Positions 35,010 to 48,004 of a stretch of DNA of 64,000 nucleotides are shown here, in pieces; position 1 is the stretch's first letter; each line of letters begins with the position of its first letter. This DNA comes from Protonemura montana (Eukaryota; Arthropoda; Insecta; Plecoptera; Nemouridae): the NCBI GenBank assembly GCA_947568835.1, contig OX387612.1, positions 6,634,001 to 6,698,000 of the forward strand. Reading direction: 5' to 3'. The position numbers and the translations under genes were made by a program. The notes below the pieces were generated by a model. That model saw only the letters and a program-made list of their open reading frames with translations, did not search any database and was not told the origin of the DNA.

Positions 35010-35440
35010 CGGTTTGGCGTTTTGGAAACACGTATTCTCATGATGTCACCGAAGTTAAGCAACACTGCACTGGGTCAGGTATTGGATGGGTGACCATCGT
35101 ACAAATAACCAGTTCTGTTCGGGAGAGAGGTTGGAGGGATGAAAGTTAGTACAGCAACTTCATTCGCCTTGCTTATCAACCTCTCGACAGCATGGATTTG
35201 TGTTGGAATCCTGTTGTTCGCGTTGTACCGTCCTTCGGAAGGGACGTTAAGCCGGTGGTCCAATTGGTACTCTTCGACAGGAGTAGGCTACGTGCCGGCT
35301 ACGGGTAAACCCCTCTTCTCTTCTAGGTTAGGTTAGGTTCATCATCATCATCATCATCATCCACTCATTCACCGATGCTATTAGACCAGTGCCGCAGTAC
35401 CAGATGTCAAAACAGTGCGTCGTTAAACACAATAATAAAT
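35010..35440 (+). repeat. 5S-derived SINE, near full length
   Basis: Head gtcaccgaagttaagcaaca, gtattggatgggtgaccatc; body cttgcttatcaacctctcga, gaagggacgttaagccggtg; a (CAT)n run at about 35340-35361; 3' end ccagtgccgcag, cagtgcgtcgttaaacac. Confidence 0.88.
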
Positions 35441-36342
35441 CATCTACTATGTGAAAAAAGATTTAAATTGTAGATGCTTGCAATGCAACGAGTAGTTTAC
35501 TTCAAAAAATTGTTGTCCAGCCGGGGGCTCGAACTCCGATCTTGAACAATTTCAGCTACTTGGACATCGCTTTTTTTTTAGATTAATTAATTCATTAATT
35601 TAGAGTCTAAATGAACCAATTTTTGAGACGTTAATTTCCAATTATTGCTTGATGATACAATTTTTTCAACATAGCTTACTGATGACGAATTTCCCACAGT
35701 TTTTCCTTCATCAGACATGATTTTCCTACATGTCCTCGGTCACACTTCAAATGTGAAAATACAAGAAAAAAGTTCCACCTGCTTTTGTCTCATTCTCTTT
35801 TATTATCTAAGTGGGTGTTTGGGGCCAATTTCTATGTGTCGAGCAATCGTTATCACAAGGCATTACCGAAAATTTTCCCATGTTCCGTGTAAAGGTGAGT
35901 CACCGCCCCCCAAAAAAAAGGTCTTCCTTCCATTTCAATCAGTCCATTAAGACTCAAATCTCGTACAAGAAAAGAAATCTCCAATCAAAATTCGAATTGA
36001 AAAAAACATCTTGGTTATTCTACTAGCGAATCGCTGGCGCTACGGAAAAGGAGAACGAGAGAGAAAAGAAAGGCCTCGAGGAAAATGGAACGAGAAGATA
36101 AAAGGAAATAATAACAGATACTGCGGGTGAATGAATCACAAAGAGATCGAGATTTCCCCTCGTTTTGTCGTCGCGAACGTGCGCCACTTGGGGCGTTGTT
36201 ATCGCTGTGTATACGACTTAAATGGAAATCACAGCCATTTTTTTCTACGGTCTAAATTCGGGGGTGGTCAACATTTTATTTTGGAACAAGTTATAGTTAC
36301 GTTATTGGTAGTTATCAGTCAGCGTTAAGGCTGTTTTATCGG
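35441..36342. other. Spacer with a tRNA-like fragment
   Basis: At 35517-35572 the minus strand has a tRNA-like stretch (tgtccaagtagctgaaattg, then a B-box-like gttcgagcccc), probably a SINE head fragment. No gene recognised elsewhere. Confidence 0.35.
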
Positions 36343-37112
36343 GTGCTTACTCAGGTCTATTGGAGTGGGAGCTTACTCAGATCTATTGAAGTGGGAGCTT
36401 ACTCAGGTCTATTGGAGTGAGTGCTTACTCAGGTCTATTGGAGTGGGTGCTTACTCAGGTCTATTGGAGTGGGAGCTTACTCAGGTCTATTGGAGTGGGA
36501 GCTTACTCAGGTCTATTGGAGTGGGTGCTTACTCAGGTCTATTGGAGTGGGAGCTTACTCAGGTCTATTGGAGTGGGTGCTTACTCAGGTATATTGGAGT
36601 GGGTGCTTACTCAGGTCTATTGGAGTGGAAGCTTACTCAGGTCTATTGGAGTGGGAGCTTACTCAGGTCTATTGGAGTGGGTGCTTACTCAGGTCTATTT
36701 GAGTGGGTGCTTACTCAGGTATATTGGAGTGGGTGCTTACTCAGATCTATTGGAGTGGGAGCTTACTCAGGTCTATTGGAGTGGGTGCTTACTCAGGTCT
36801 ATTTGAGTGGGTGCTTACTCAGATCTATTGGAGTGGGAGCTTACTCAGGTCTATTGGAGTGGGTGCTTACTCAGGTCTATTCGAGTGGGTGCTTACTCAG
36901 GTATATTGGAGTGAGAGCTTACTCAGGTCTATTGGAGTGGGAGCTTACTCAGGTCTATTGGAGTGGGAGCTTACTCAGGTCTATTGGAGTGGGAGCTTAC
37001 TCAGGTATATTGGAGTGGGAGCTTACTCAGGTCTATTGGAATGGGAGCTTACTCAGGTATATTGGAGTGGGAGCTTACTCAGGTATATTGGAGTGGGAGC
37101 TTACTCAGGTCG
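36343..37112. repeat. 26-bp minisatellite, about 30 copies
   Basis: Unit ggtctattggagtgggagct tactca with g/t variation at one site (gggAgct / gggTgct). The spacing is 26 bp (36421 to 36447). Three units (78 bp) give a 26-codon period, so open frames of up to 251 codons in all three plus frames are artefacts. Confidence 0.95.
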
Positions 37113-37124
37113 ATATCTAGGTTT

Positions 37125-37395
37125 ACTTGATACAACTAATCGGCCAAACCACTTGTCCGATCGCGACGAAAAAAAAACTAGGCGACTCATCACACTATTG
37201 CCAACAGATTGACGCTTTTCAAAATCAAAAATATTATTTCGTCTTATAGTTACACGCGTTGTAATAGAGCCTGTTCAAGGCGTTTTCTGATGTTTTTCAG
37301 AAAACAATATCTAAGTTTTCGTTGCAGCTGTGGATCTCAAATTTCTTCAATCTTTTAACACTACCAAACTATGCATATCAAAAATAAACGAGCCA
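37125..37395 (-). repeat. Dispersed repeat family Y copy
   Basis: Shares ccacttgtccgatcgcgacg, gcctgttcaaggcgttttc and gctgtggatctcaaatttct with copies at about 55960-56235 and 59040-59475. Unclassified. Confidence 0.55.
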
Positions 37396-37424
37396 AACAT
37401 TTTAAAAGGCTTCAAATAAAACTT

Positions 37425-37530
37425 TTTCTGCTGAGCAAACGAGGCCGGCAACACGTGGTTACGGAAGCCGCCACTCGATGGCGCTTGCAGCCGCCCTTTT
37501 AAGCAACAACAAATATCTTTGTTTTAAAAA
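37425..37530. repeat. Dispersed repeat family X fragment
   Basis: Core aggccggcaacacgtggtta ... ccactcgatggcgcttgcag. Confidence 0.6.
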
Positions 37531-38769
37531 ATATAACAGAATAATCTTGTGAAAAGCAATAATCTCCTGCTATTGTCGAAAAAAAACAATTGTAGTTAAA
37601 CAATTTTTATGATTATCAGTGATGCATATTTAGCGCAAAATTACCGTAATTTTATTTATTTAGTCTGTTTCATTATTAAACTATCTTAACTGACCTTTTT
37701 AGGGGACAGTTATTAATCACTGGATTATAATATTAAATTACAAATATAAATATATATTTTTTTTTTATTATAATAAAACTAAAATATTAATTCCACAATT
37801 GTTGAAAGAATAACAAAACTATCTTGGTAACATATATATATAAATACCAAATCATTTCCAAAGAAAGCAGGACCTTCTTCTTAAAGTCTGCCTTTCCGGC
37901 AAGACCATGCGGGAATCTATTTAGATATTCCACTGGATTCACCATAAGAACAAACAAATACATACAACAAGCTAATTTTATCTAGAACACACAGACACAG
38001 ACAGACAGACGGCCGAAGGAGGTTCAATTTTGTCCACCCCCTTGCTGAACGACGTGCACCTTATGTTAAGCACTTCTCCCCCCCCCCCCCAACCCCGCCC
38101 ATCGACTGTACAAAGCGACACCAGCACTGTCATGTGTTGGGTGGGCGAAGTAGGCAGCCAACTTCACACGCACATAATCTGTAAGATTCTTATTTTGTAT
38201 TTATAGGTTAAGTCAAAGTCCTCGAGCTTTTGTTAAACGTTCTGACACTGGATTTATAGGTTAAGAATTTGTTCCAGCATTCTGCTCTAGTTTGAGAACC
38301 AGTCATTCGACTAAATGGCAAATTTTTTATATTAGAAACGATATATGACTGAAGAAAAGCCATAAAACGTAAAAAAAAAACGTTAAAACACTTGCAACTT
38401 ACAGCTATTTATCGCTATTGTTATAAATATATATATATATATATTTTTTTTTATGCTCCAAAACGCTTTTTTTGAATTTGACCGTTATAACAGGACTTGA
38501 AGCCCGCCCGCTAAAGATGTTTGATTCGTGACACACTGCATTTACTTCGACGACCCAATCAGTCGTTCCTCCCCCCCCCCCCTGCCCCTGCCCACTGTCC
38601 CCTCCCAAGTAGCACCGAACCTCTACAGGACCACGATAAGAAATACGTGACCGGTGAGTCGATTTACCCCTGCCTATGTATCGACGTGAAAAAGACAGTC
38701 CCCTTTTTTATTTCACTGAGATATTCCAATGTTTTATGAAAAAAAAACGCACGGATATTTATAGGTTTA
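37531..38769. other. Spacer, nothing recognised
   Basis: AT-rich sequence with two poly(C) tracts (about 38078-38091 and 38569-38582) and an (AT)n run near 38427. No gene signal. Confidence 0.3.
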
Positions 38770-39000
38770 TTAAATTCTTATGGTTTTTAGACTCATTTCT
38801 ACTTCATCTAATCTGAGCACTAGTTTTGACAAAAAATATTTAAATTGGGTTTTGAATGCTAAGTGAAGAACAACTAAATTTCCCGACGTTTTGTAACTTG
38901 TACCTGTTACTTCATCAAGGGTGAAAGCAGTCCTGACAATTTTCCGATAACAAAAGAACCACAAAAAAAATTTAAAACAATTACCTTGTTCTCCACCCAA
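38770..39000 (-). repeat. Repeat family P2 copy with hammerhead-like core
   Basis: On the minus strand at 38923-38880: CCC, TTGATGA, a GTAAC/GTTAC stem, AAAAC, GTC, GGG. The flanks tttttagactcatttctact and ttttgaatgctaagtgaaga match the other copies. Confidence 0.6.
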
Positions 39001-42000
39001 ACCAGTTCTCCATTCAAACCCCAGTTTAAAATGTTTTTTCGTGTTTTCAGAATTTTCAAGAAATTTTTCAAATTCTTGTTTATGTGGTATGAATTTTTGT
39101 GACTGGATTGTACATTTTTTGGCGGAAAATTATAAACTTAAAAACTTAAAAACATATTACAAATAGCAAAACATATTGGCATGATCCAGGTTTTTCAAAA
39201 AGAAGCAAAAGCGTCATTCATAACAGCCAAAGGAATCAAATGTATTCTGATCCGATAGAAATTGTTCGTTTACTTTAAATAAAACGCTTTTTTTTTAAAT
39301 TAAATCAGTTAATTACATCAAACAAAATTATTTCACTGCTTTTTATTTATGACAATGTGTTGAATTTTAAAAATTAATATGGAACCTATTTAAAAAAGGG
39401 TGCAGACGATATTGCTATCGCCAAAACTATGACTTACAACGGTGGTAGGGGGGGGGGGGGGGGGGGGGGGCATAACAAATTTGAAAATATTTTTCAGTAA
39501 TAAGTGAACTGTAAAGTGAAACCATTTTGCAAATGTTTTCGATGATACGAGACGCCAGACTTTCGTTGGAAAAGTTTATTTAATTGCAAGTTGAAAATGA
39601 TAACAAAACTCGAGTGGGTTTCCCGTTTCACTGTTTGTTAAAAGTTGTGCTTGTTAATTAGCTCGTTAGAGCTTTTAAAGTGTAGTTTAATTGCCGAGCT
39701 TCGAAGAGAAACATACCACCTGGGTTTCTAACGAAACTGAAAACTGTAAGCCATTGCAAAACGAAAGTTTTTCTAGTTAGTTATTTGAGCTCGGTTCAAT
39801 GTATTTTAATGACGTATTCGACTGGATGCTCCAGTGCTTTTGGATGTCTTCGCCTTTTCTTCTAGTTATATGTTATCGAGGAAATATCATCTATGATTAA
39901 TAAACATTTGTTCTTCACATTTATTTTCTTGTCAGGCTCGTTTTTTTTTCAACTCTGGGTGTTAGCTGACAGAAACACCTGAATTTCACTGCATTTGGTT
40001 GTAAGTTTCCACGACAGTTATTTTAACAGGAAAGTACAGTTAGGTTTTAGGGATATAATGCAGTTTTTGGGGCAAAGGGATCTAAATGGTTCGAAGGGAT
40101 CCAAGCGATCTGTGTAGTCCAGGAGTTTTAGAGTTTATAGGTTAGACCAAATGAGTAAAACGCTGAATTTTGCTTACCATTTTAACTATCACCTAAATAT
40201 TTTTTCTTTTCAAAACAACTCGCATTGTGCTCATTATAGACGCTCATTTAGGTTACATTTTCAAAATTCCAAAAAAATTGGAAACTTCAGATTGCAATAT
40301 CCAGGGCACCCCTGAGTCAATTTTTATGTTTTTGGTTTCGTTAGATGGGCAAAGTGGTAAACTACAACATTGCCATCTAAATTTTTTTAGATCTTCCTGA
40401 GATCTGTTAATAATCATGCTTTTATTAAAGCCCACCCCTAAATAGGGATGAAAAACAATACTGCCCTGGATTGTTTTTGCTTGTTACTATTTTCGTCTAA
40501 CCTAGGCCTTAAAAATAGCTAATTCTCGTAGACTATGTGTTCAGCTTATGAAAGAAAGCATATTAATTGAATTAAAATTCAGTAAGAAACTCAAAAGTAA
40601 CATTGCTTGTAGAAATATAATGTAGGCATGCCAAGAGGAGAAAGAAAAGAGAAGTAACTGTTTCTATAAATAGGTAGCTTCTTCGTTTCGTATCCTTTTT
40701 TATTTTTTATTTTCAGGAACAGCAGGGACCGGAACCACAAAGCAAAGTTTAAGCGATTTTCATTGTTTGGGTTAGTTTGCGATCACCTTAATTAATAACA
40801 ATCTGGAAACACGATCTTTGATTGTCTGATCATTTTTAAGCTCCAAGATTAAACTACGACTTTTCTTTGTGTATCCAGCCAAAGGGCATCTTAAAGTAAC
40901 TCTTAAAACAGTGGTTCCTAGCCGGTGAGAAATTCCCCTCTGTGGAGGAATTTGAGAGTTCCAGGTGGGGAATTTTAAAGAGAAATCAATCACAAAATGC
41001 TAACCCTAAATGTGTGATTTCTATTCAAAAGTGGCATAAACCAAGGGTGAAAATATCAAAATATTAAATGGTTTCACCTATAGACAAACTCTCCTTTATC
41101 TCCTTTATACTTTTATTTTTCGGTCGCAGGAGTGGAGCCCCTATTTTTTTTTTTTTAATATGCTTCCATATGTTAAGCCTTTTAAATAACTAGTGAGAAA
41201 AAAATCTCAATAAATGTATGGTAGGTATGACATACGTACCTACCTTCATATAAGTGTGGATCTTTTTAAAAAACGGCCAGACTTTTTAACTCAGAAAGTC
41301 ATTGAAAATAACTACAAAATCCAATTAAAATCACTTCAAAGAGACCACTGATTCAGTCAAGGGCTTTTTAGAACATCAACCATGTTTAAAATGCCCTAGC
41401 CCAAGGCCTTATGTGACTGTATAATTTGATACTATTAACTTCCAGCTTTACTGTACTTATTTTATGTATTCATATTTTATTAACTTGACATATCTCAAGA
41501 CTTCTTTAATATTTTACAATCAAAACGTACCAGAGTAGGTACCATATCCACCATGTAGTACATCGAAATGAATAAATGAAATTCAAAGAATATCAGCTCT
41601 TTATCTATGCAGATTGGTTCGATATACCGTTAGAGTGTGGACAGAGTTGGCGTTTTTAGGAAGACAAGGAATTGTAACTTAAAATTTGACGAAAGGGGAA
41701 ATAGAAGAAAAGAGGTTGGGAACACCTGACTTTTAACTAGAAAAGATTTGCTTATCCCTACCACAAAATCTCGACCGAGCTCTTGCCAATAATTTACACA
41801 TAATGTTGACATACGATGACAAAGACAATATTGATACTCGTCGCTGGGAAACGAAATTAAAGTGAGGCTTTATGCGCCAAGTGTACCGAAATATTATTTG
41901 CTATTTATTCAAGCGTCAAGTGATGAAAGAGATTTTGAAATTACACTAAAATGTTCGTCTATTTAGGCACTCTTTATTAAAATAAACGTATGCTGGACGC

Positions 42001-42774
42001 CGTGAAAAGGCTGGGTTTTTGGTAAATGCCAGTCCCACACAAATTTTCTTTCTCTGTCTCACTGTGTTTATCACTCTATATTTGCAAACGATGAATGAAC
42101 GAAGGGTGGATTCGGTTGATGGGGTGAGGTGGGTCAAAGCGGTAGACAGCTTGGCCGTGGACTGTGACCAAAATAAGCTAGTAAATTTTGTATTCTGACA
42201 TTGGCCAGATTTTACTGGTCTTGTATCCTGTCGTTTTTTTAGTTTGTTACGGGTTCTTCAAAAGGCTATTGTCTGCAAAGTTTTTGTCTAGACAGGAAGG
42301 GATTGTTTTCTATTGATTTGTAGTATTTTATTATTGTATTGTTTGTTTTTTCATCTTTATAGCTAACTAAAATACTACTTGTGCTTCGAATAATTTTAAA
42401 AATTCAAGTTCGATCGATGTGAAAAATGTATAGCGTATGTATTTCGGTATCAATACACATTTTTTAAATTGATTGAATAAATTATTGATTAAAAAAAAAT
42501 AATAATAATAATGTTTATTCATCTTTAATTGATCTTGGCACGTCAGTTATTAGGGTGGTTCATTTTTTTTTATCGCATAGGAATTCTTACACTTTGTAAA
42601 AACTTTAGTTCAACAAATAGAGTTTTTAACAATCTTTAAATTGACTACCTTTTAGATGTTTTAACACTTTTATTGTTATACAATAAATTGCATAAATTAG
42701 ACAATTTCCAGTCATTTTCAAGCTGGTTGGTTTCTTTTTAAAAAATTAGTGGGTTTAATTGATGTACTGTTGAC
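39001..42774. other. Long spacer without a recognisable gene
   Basis: Contains a 23-bp poly(G) tract (39448-39470), an M1-like MITE fragment near 39955-40045 (cacctgaatttcactgcatt), and near 42490-42535 an A-rich/(AAT)n stretch resembling a minus-strand LINE 3' tail. Short open frames carry no domain that I recognise. Confidence 0.35.
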
Positions 42775-42880
42775 ATGTGGTCCTGTGGCACTGGTCTAAT
42801 GGCGTCGGTGAATGAGCGGATGCTGATGATAAACCTAACTGAGCCTAGAAGGGAAGGAGAGGAAGCACGGTGCCGTTACA
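42775..42880 (-). repeat. 5S-derived SINE, 3' end only
   Basis: Reversed 3' end: ggcactggtctaatggcgtc, ggtgaatgagcgg, a gat-rich run, aacctaactgagcctagaag. Confidence 0.7.
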
Positions 42881-42939
42881 ATCGCAAATCCAAGTAATCT
42901 GCGAGAAATCACAAAATTAAATTTCTTAAAACTCGAACA

Positions 42940-43110
42940 CATGATATGTCCAAGTAGCACAATTGTTCAGAGCAACATCCGTGATTGGTGGAGATCGGGG
43001 TTCGAGTCCCCGTTTGGGCACCAGTTTTTAAGAGAGTATTAGTGTTCCTGATATTCATATACTTTACACATTGTAAGAATTTGCAATTTAAATCTGATTT
43101 TATTTGGCGC
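42940..43110 (+). repeat. tRNA-derived SINE copy (family T1)
   Basis: B-box ggttcgagtccccgtttggg and A-box-like tccaagtagcacaattgttc, then the tail segment agtattagtgttcctga and tttgcaatttaaatctgatt. Confidence 0.65.
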
Positions 43111-43840
43111 CCAATTTTAGCACTGTCTAGCTCCTCCATGGTAGAACATCACAGCTCTGGGCCTTCCTTGCACAATGATTATTACAAAAGCTCTTTCAAG
43201 AATACAATCTTCACTTTTTCAACAAATGAAAAACCAAAAATTAAAAAAATACTACAGCAATGAAAATATATTGTGGTTTAAGCCTCATCTCAAGCATAAA
43301 GCGTACATTTTTTTGTTAAAACTGGGATTTTCTATGATTAGTAAAATCGACCAAAACTTTCCGAAGTTCCTCAACAATCATACTCTTACATTTGCAAGAT
43401 TAAAAGCTGAATTTAATTTTTTCCAAAAAAAAAATATTAATGATATATGACAAAATTTCTTTAAGGCGTAGGTACTTAATTCATCTATGCATTAAACGTC
43501 AGTATGATTTACAAGCAATTAACGAGTTCCTACTTGTTGTCTATCCTTGGCGATATCTCGGTACTTGCTCCTAACTCTAAATTACTGTATTACGTTTTGG
43601 GTGTCTCTAATTTTCCTATTCTTATCTAAAGTCTGGATCCACAAGCTTAAATTTATCTCTGTGTAAACAAATCCTAAGTTTCCAAATTTTCAAGCGTAGT
43701 GGCCACCGACTTTTAAGTACCTAATCATTTCAGAACTCATTAAAAAATTCCCAATTTCAGAACAGCTCTACAAAAATTATCAAAATTTCTTTGTGTTTTT
43801 TGCTTAATTTTCTTTTTTTATGGTTTTTTTTTTATCCTTA
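43111..43840. other. Spacer, nothing recognised
   Basis: AT-rich, with short open frames that lack any family signature. Confidence 0.3.
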
Positions 43841-43849
43841 ACATAACTT

Positions 43850-43925
43850 TTCGCGACGTTTCGGCAGATTTCGCTTTGCCATCTTCAGGGTGAGACTGAC
43901 CTTTAGTCTCTAAACGCCGGAAGAA
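43850..43925 (-). repeat. Hammerhead-like motif of a Penelope-type repeat (P1)
   Basis: Minus strand 43890-43855: CTGAAGA, stem TGGCA / TGCC with a 10-nt loop, GAAAC, GTC. This matches the pattern CUGANGA - stem II - GAAA - GUC of hammerhead ribozymes, which are known in Penelope-like element terminal repeats. The flank is too short to show an element. Confidence 0.4.
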
Positions 43926-44785
43926 GTCCTTTTTTGGACTAAAACCATATGAAAAAAATATATTAACCGAAAAACCACAAATATCATACAACAATGGCTT
44001 CTAAAACCCGAAGAAAATCATCCAAATTTATCGGAAAACACGCCAGAAAATACATAGCCTATACGAACGACACAGTTATGGTTTTTTGATTTGGCACTGC
44101 TTGGAAAAATATTCATTCTCACAGTGATCATCTAAATAAAACACGTTTCAATCACAAATTCCTTTCCCAGAGCATATAAACATATAAACATATAAAAAAA
44201 ATAATTCGTCTATAACGAAGACCGTTTCACAGAAATGCTTCATTTTCGTTTCGCCAACGAGCGTATCCGAAGGCACATTCACAATCACTGCGCCACCCGA
44301 GCAGGATTATCTGATGACGAGTCTAGAGTGCTTCCCCCGGGGTTCGAACAGCGAAAGGGGATCCCCTCGAAGGGAACTGCATCTGCAATTAGTGGCGGTA
44401 GACGCAGTCGTGCGAACTTGACGCTGCAGTTGCATTTTGGTCCACTGTTGATGTGCTAGTAGCCGTGTACGATAATTACAACTACAGGCTATATGCACGA
44501 TAGGAGTGATCATGGCTGTACACTGGTTTGAATATTATGTCGGAATTGGGGGGTGAGGTGTCCCTTTACAGCGTTCAATTGATGATGGGGTGCAATGGGG
44601 GTTGATATAGTCAAAGGATCAAGCAATGGTATCTCCAGGCATAATTTATTCTTAAATAAATGGGTTAAATTAAAATGTCTGGGTTAAAATAGAACTAACC
44701 AGTTATCGACTCACTACATGGTAACAGAGAATGAAATACTTCTATTTGTTTCTCAAATCCTATATATATTTATTTTATTATTAAC
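43926..44785. other. Spacer, nothing recognised
   Basis: No coding or repeat family supported; ordinary short open frames only. Confidence 0.3.
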
Positions 44786-44787
44786 AA

Positions 44788-45330
44788 CACTAAAACCGTC
44801 TCAAAAATTGATGCCCAAACGGTGACACGAACCCCGATCTCCACCTGTCGCGGGTGTTGCTCTGAACCATTGAGCTACTTGGACACTGGCTTTTTGAGAC
44901 GATTTTAGTGTATTTGATGAGAATGACAGTTCTCCAAGGAGGAGAACCATGAGACTGTGAATACTCACAGTCACTCAGATTCTAGTGACGCTCTATCACG
45001 TCAAAACCTGTCAAACTCGAATAACTCCAATTTGACGTTGGATTCGTTGATGTATTAGGATGAAATCTTATTTAAATTGCAAAAGCTTGTAATGCGCGGG
45101 GTATTTTATTATTATCAACACTATAACAGTCTCAATAATTGATGCCCAAACGCGGACTCAAACCCCGATCTCCACCTCTCGCGGGTGTTGCTCTGAACCA
45201 TTGAGCTATTTGGACACTGGCGTTTGGGCGTCAATTTTTGAGACGGTTATAGTGTTGTTAATAATAAAATACCCCGCGCATTTCAAGCGTTTGCAATTTA
45301 AATAAGATTTCATTCTAATCGTTGGAATTA
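44788..45330 (-). repeat. tRNA-derived SINE T1: head-to-tail dimer plus an inverted tail
   Basis: Two minus-strand tRNA-like heads at 44815-44890 and 45148-45222 (A box TAGCTCAATGG, B box GGTTCGAGTCC or variants), about 330 bp apart. The intervening sequence is the complete tail of one unit plus a spacer with the hairpin ggttctcctccttggagaac. Directly after the second head (45223-45330) the tail reappears in plus orientation (tcaatttttgagacggttat). Confidence 0.75.
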
Positions 45331-46550
45331 TTTTTAATCGTTGGGGTTTGAATGATAAAAAAACTAACTAACAAATCTAGAAAAGAATTTAAAAAAAAAT
45401 CTACCACTTGAAAATGACGGTGATTCCACCTATGGGGTTACCTTATAACCCACATAAGTCCCTTACCAACCCTTAACCTAAATGGCTAGCTAAATCTCAC
45501 AACTAACTGGCATGCTAGCATTTCTACAATGCCCAAAACAACGTCTACATATTGCATATCTCGTTTGAAATAATCTTAAACAACCCAGCCGCATAGTGCA
45601 CGTCACATAAACGCAAATAGAATTTCTTTGAAAGTACATAACGGCCATCTTTCTCAACTACAATTCAGATCCCAATCTAGTTCTAACAATGAGAAGACAA
45701 AGTCTAGCCCCAAAATGCACATCGGCTGGCTGGATTCTTGAGAACCACATTTGCATCGTAACTTCCAGCGAGCGCATGATGCAATTACATTAGCAGCGGA
45801 GTACATACAATGTGTGGTCTTTGTTTATTGCTCTGCGAAATTAGCGGTCGAGTGCATCGTAACTCGCGTCGGGTAATGTTACTGGTGCGTGGATCGTGGC
45901 AACGGGACGCAGCAATGACTAGGCAGCAAAAAGGATTTGACACTGGAAAAACAACTATGTATACCATTGTTTTTCGAGTAACTCAAAAGTGCCGTCGCTG
46001 TGGTGAAAATTAGCAGATATTAAGCATCAGATGTCTTTTTTGTCGATAAACAAGACCTTTGTAAGAAATACTTATTAAGGACATTTGGTACCTATAACAG
46101 GAATTTCATTTCAACCAAATTTTTTGAAATATTTTCATAAAAAATATTTTTTATTTAATTTGTGTAAAAGCCGCATCAATGTAATTATCAATACTAAAAT
46201 GTAATTTATTGTACTAAGCAGTAGGCCAGGGCTGCGTTATCCGTGTCACCAAAAAACCGTTGTGAATATTTATGCGTTTCTAAATCTCACTTATGCATTG
46301 CATTATTCAAGCCAATTTTCTTAGTTCTACTCATTTTGGGAAATTTCACAGCTCGCTTGGCGACGTGTGGCGACTCTCGTGTTTTCATCCCCCGTGGATT
46401 GCGTCTTTGTGCCGTCTCGGGCAAGAGGCATTCAAAATAAAAAAAAATCTGAGCTTGGGAATATATTTTTTCACCCACGCCATATCTTGCCCAATCCGAG
46501 TCACCTGCATTACAACTGTCAAATAAGCAGGGTTAACTAAGAAAATATGT
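45331..46550. other. Spacer, nothing recognised
   Basis: No gene or repeat family that I can support. Confidence 0.3.
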
Positions 46551-46720
46551 ATTGTACGAGGATGAAATCTTATTTAAATTGCAAACGCTTGCAATGCGTG
46601 GGGTATTTTATTATTATCAACACTATAACCGTCTCAAAAATTGATACCCAAACGGGGATTCGAATCCTTATGGGCATCAATTTTTGAGATGGTTATAGAG
46701 TTGATAATAATAAAATGTAT
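46551..46720. repeat. Fold-back copy of SINE T1
   Basis: Arms 46605-46653 and 46670-46717 are near-perfect inverted complements (left tcaacactataaccgtctca; right complement tcaactctataaccatctca). They flank a short loop that keeps the B-box-like gggattcgaatcc. Confidence 0.8.
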
Positions 46721-48004
46721 TGTAAGACTTTTCACTGACTCACATGTGAGATTGTGATTATTGGTGTACTTAAGTCATAACCTCCTTCACTTTAAAGTAT
46801 CAGATCGCAATATTCACGACCTGAAACTGTCAGTTGTCCCTGAATCTGATGATATCAAGCTAGTAAACGCTTGGAGCTCAAAATTGTCAATCTATCGAAT
46901 TGTTACATTATTAGTTGTTTATTAGCTCTCGATACCGGACGTAAATATACATAACCAGTGACATGAGATTGAGTTTTTTCAATTTATTACAGTCTGGGAT
47001 ATTTTATTGTGTCCAGCAAACATTTGAATCTCTTTAGAGCTTTCAAAAATCAATAACAATAACAATATCAATTTCAATATCAATAATTATATGCACTTTG
47101 ATTGTTCGTTTGAATAATCGGGTTTTTCTTTCTGTGGTACTTGCGTAAAAGGTATAAATATTTGGATGTGCTTTACCGGTTCTATGTTGAATGCCATTCG
47201 ATTTTTTTTTCTTCATTTTAGTTAACATGCAAATAATCGCTAATGCTTTAGAGCAAACTCAAAATGAAATATGAAGGTCACTATTACATATATAAAAAAA
47301 ATACATAAATCGATATTTTTTAATTAAAATATTAGGTTCCTTAATAGTGACCGGAAATGGTTAATCAAACAACAAATTGTGTATGCAATCTTTTCATGAC
47401 GCCCTGTTGTCTCGGTCTACCAGTGTGAAAGGGAGCCATGTTTCTATCTTCACACCCTAATGTAGTTTTCTTCAACCAGGCGATAACAATTACATAACAA
47501 GAAAACAAGACTTTGTTTCTCAAGACGTTCAAGAATTCCTCGAGGGTTTAATCACGCATAGTTTATTAATTCATATCTATTTTTCTTTTGTAATTGATAA
47601 ATATTGTGCATTTGGGACCAGTCAAGAATTCACTCTGTGTTTTCATTGTTTCTGCGTCAGTTTTTTTTTTAAGAAACTTTATTGTGTGTTCAGTATAAAT
47701 TTATTTTTTTATTATTTTTTTATTTTTTGGAGTAGATTTCAATCAAATTGAGCTAACTAAAGTTTAAGATCGGGGTAAAAGTCAATTACAATTGTACCAA
47801 TTCGCCGATTTTTTAAAGACTTTTAAAGACCACAAATCAATCAATTAGTTTCCCTCAAATAAGACAATGTAACAAAGAATAAATCAAGTCACAACAAGTT
47901 CTAACGATTGAGTGAGTAATCAGCAATTTATTTCCAAGAGATTATTTATTGTGATATCAAAGACCACATATCTTAACTTAAACCCGCGGTATTACACACT
48001 TTTT
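46721..48004. other. Spacer, nothing recognised
   Basis: AT-rich, no supported gene or repeat. Confidence 0.3.

Noticed and set aside
35020..35100. Functional 5S rRNA genes
   Set aside because: Only the internal part of 5S is similar, and it is followed by a SINE body and A-rich tail in many copies; the 5S 3' half is absent.
36365..37212. Repeat protein of about 251 residues
   Set aside because: A 26-bp satellite open in every frame; the protein period simply reflects 3 x 26 bp.
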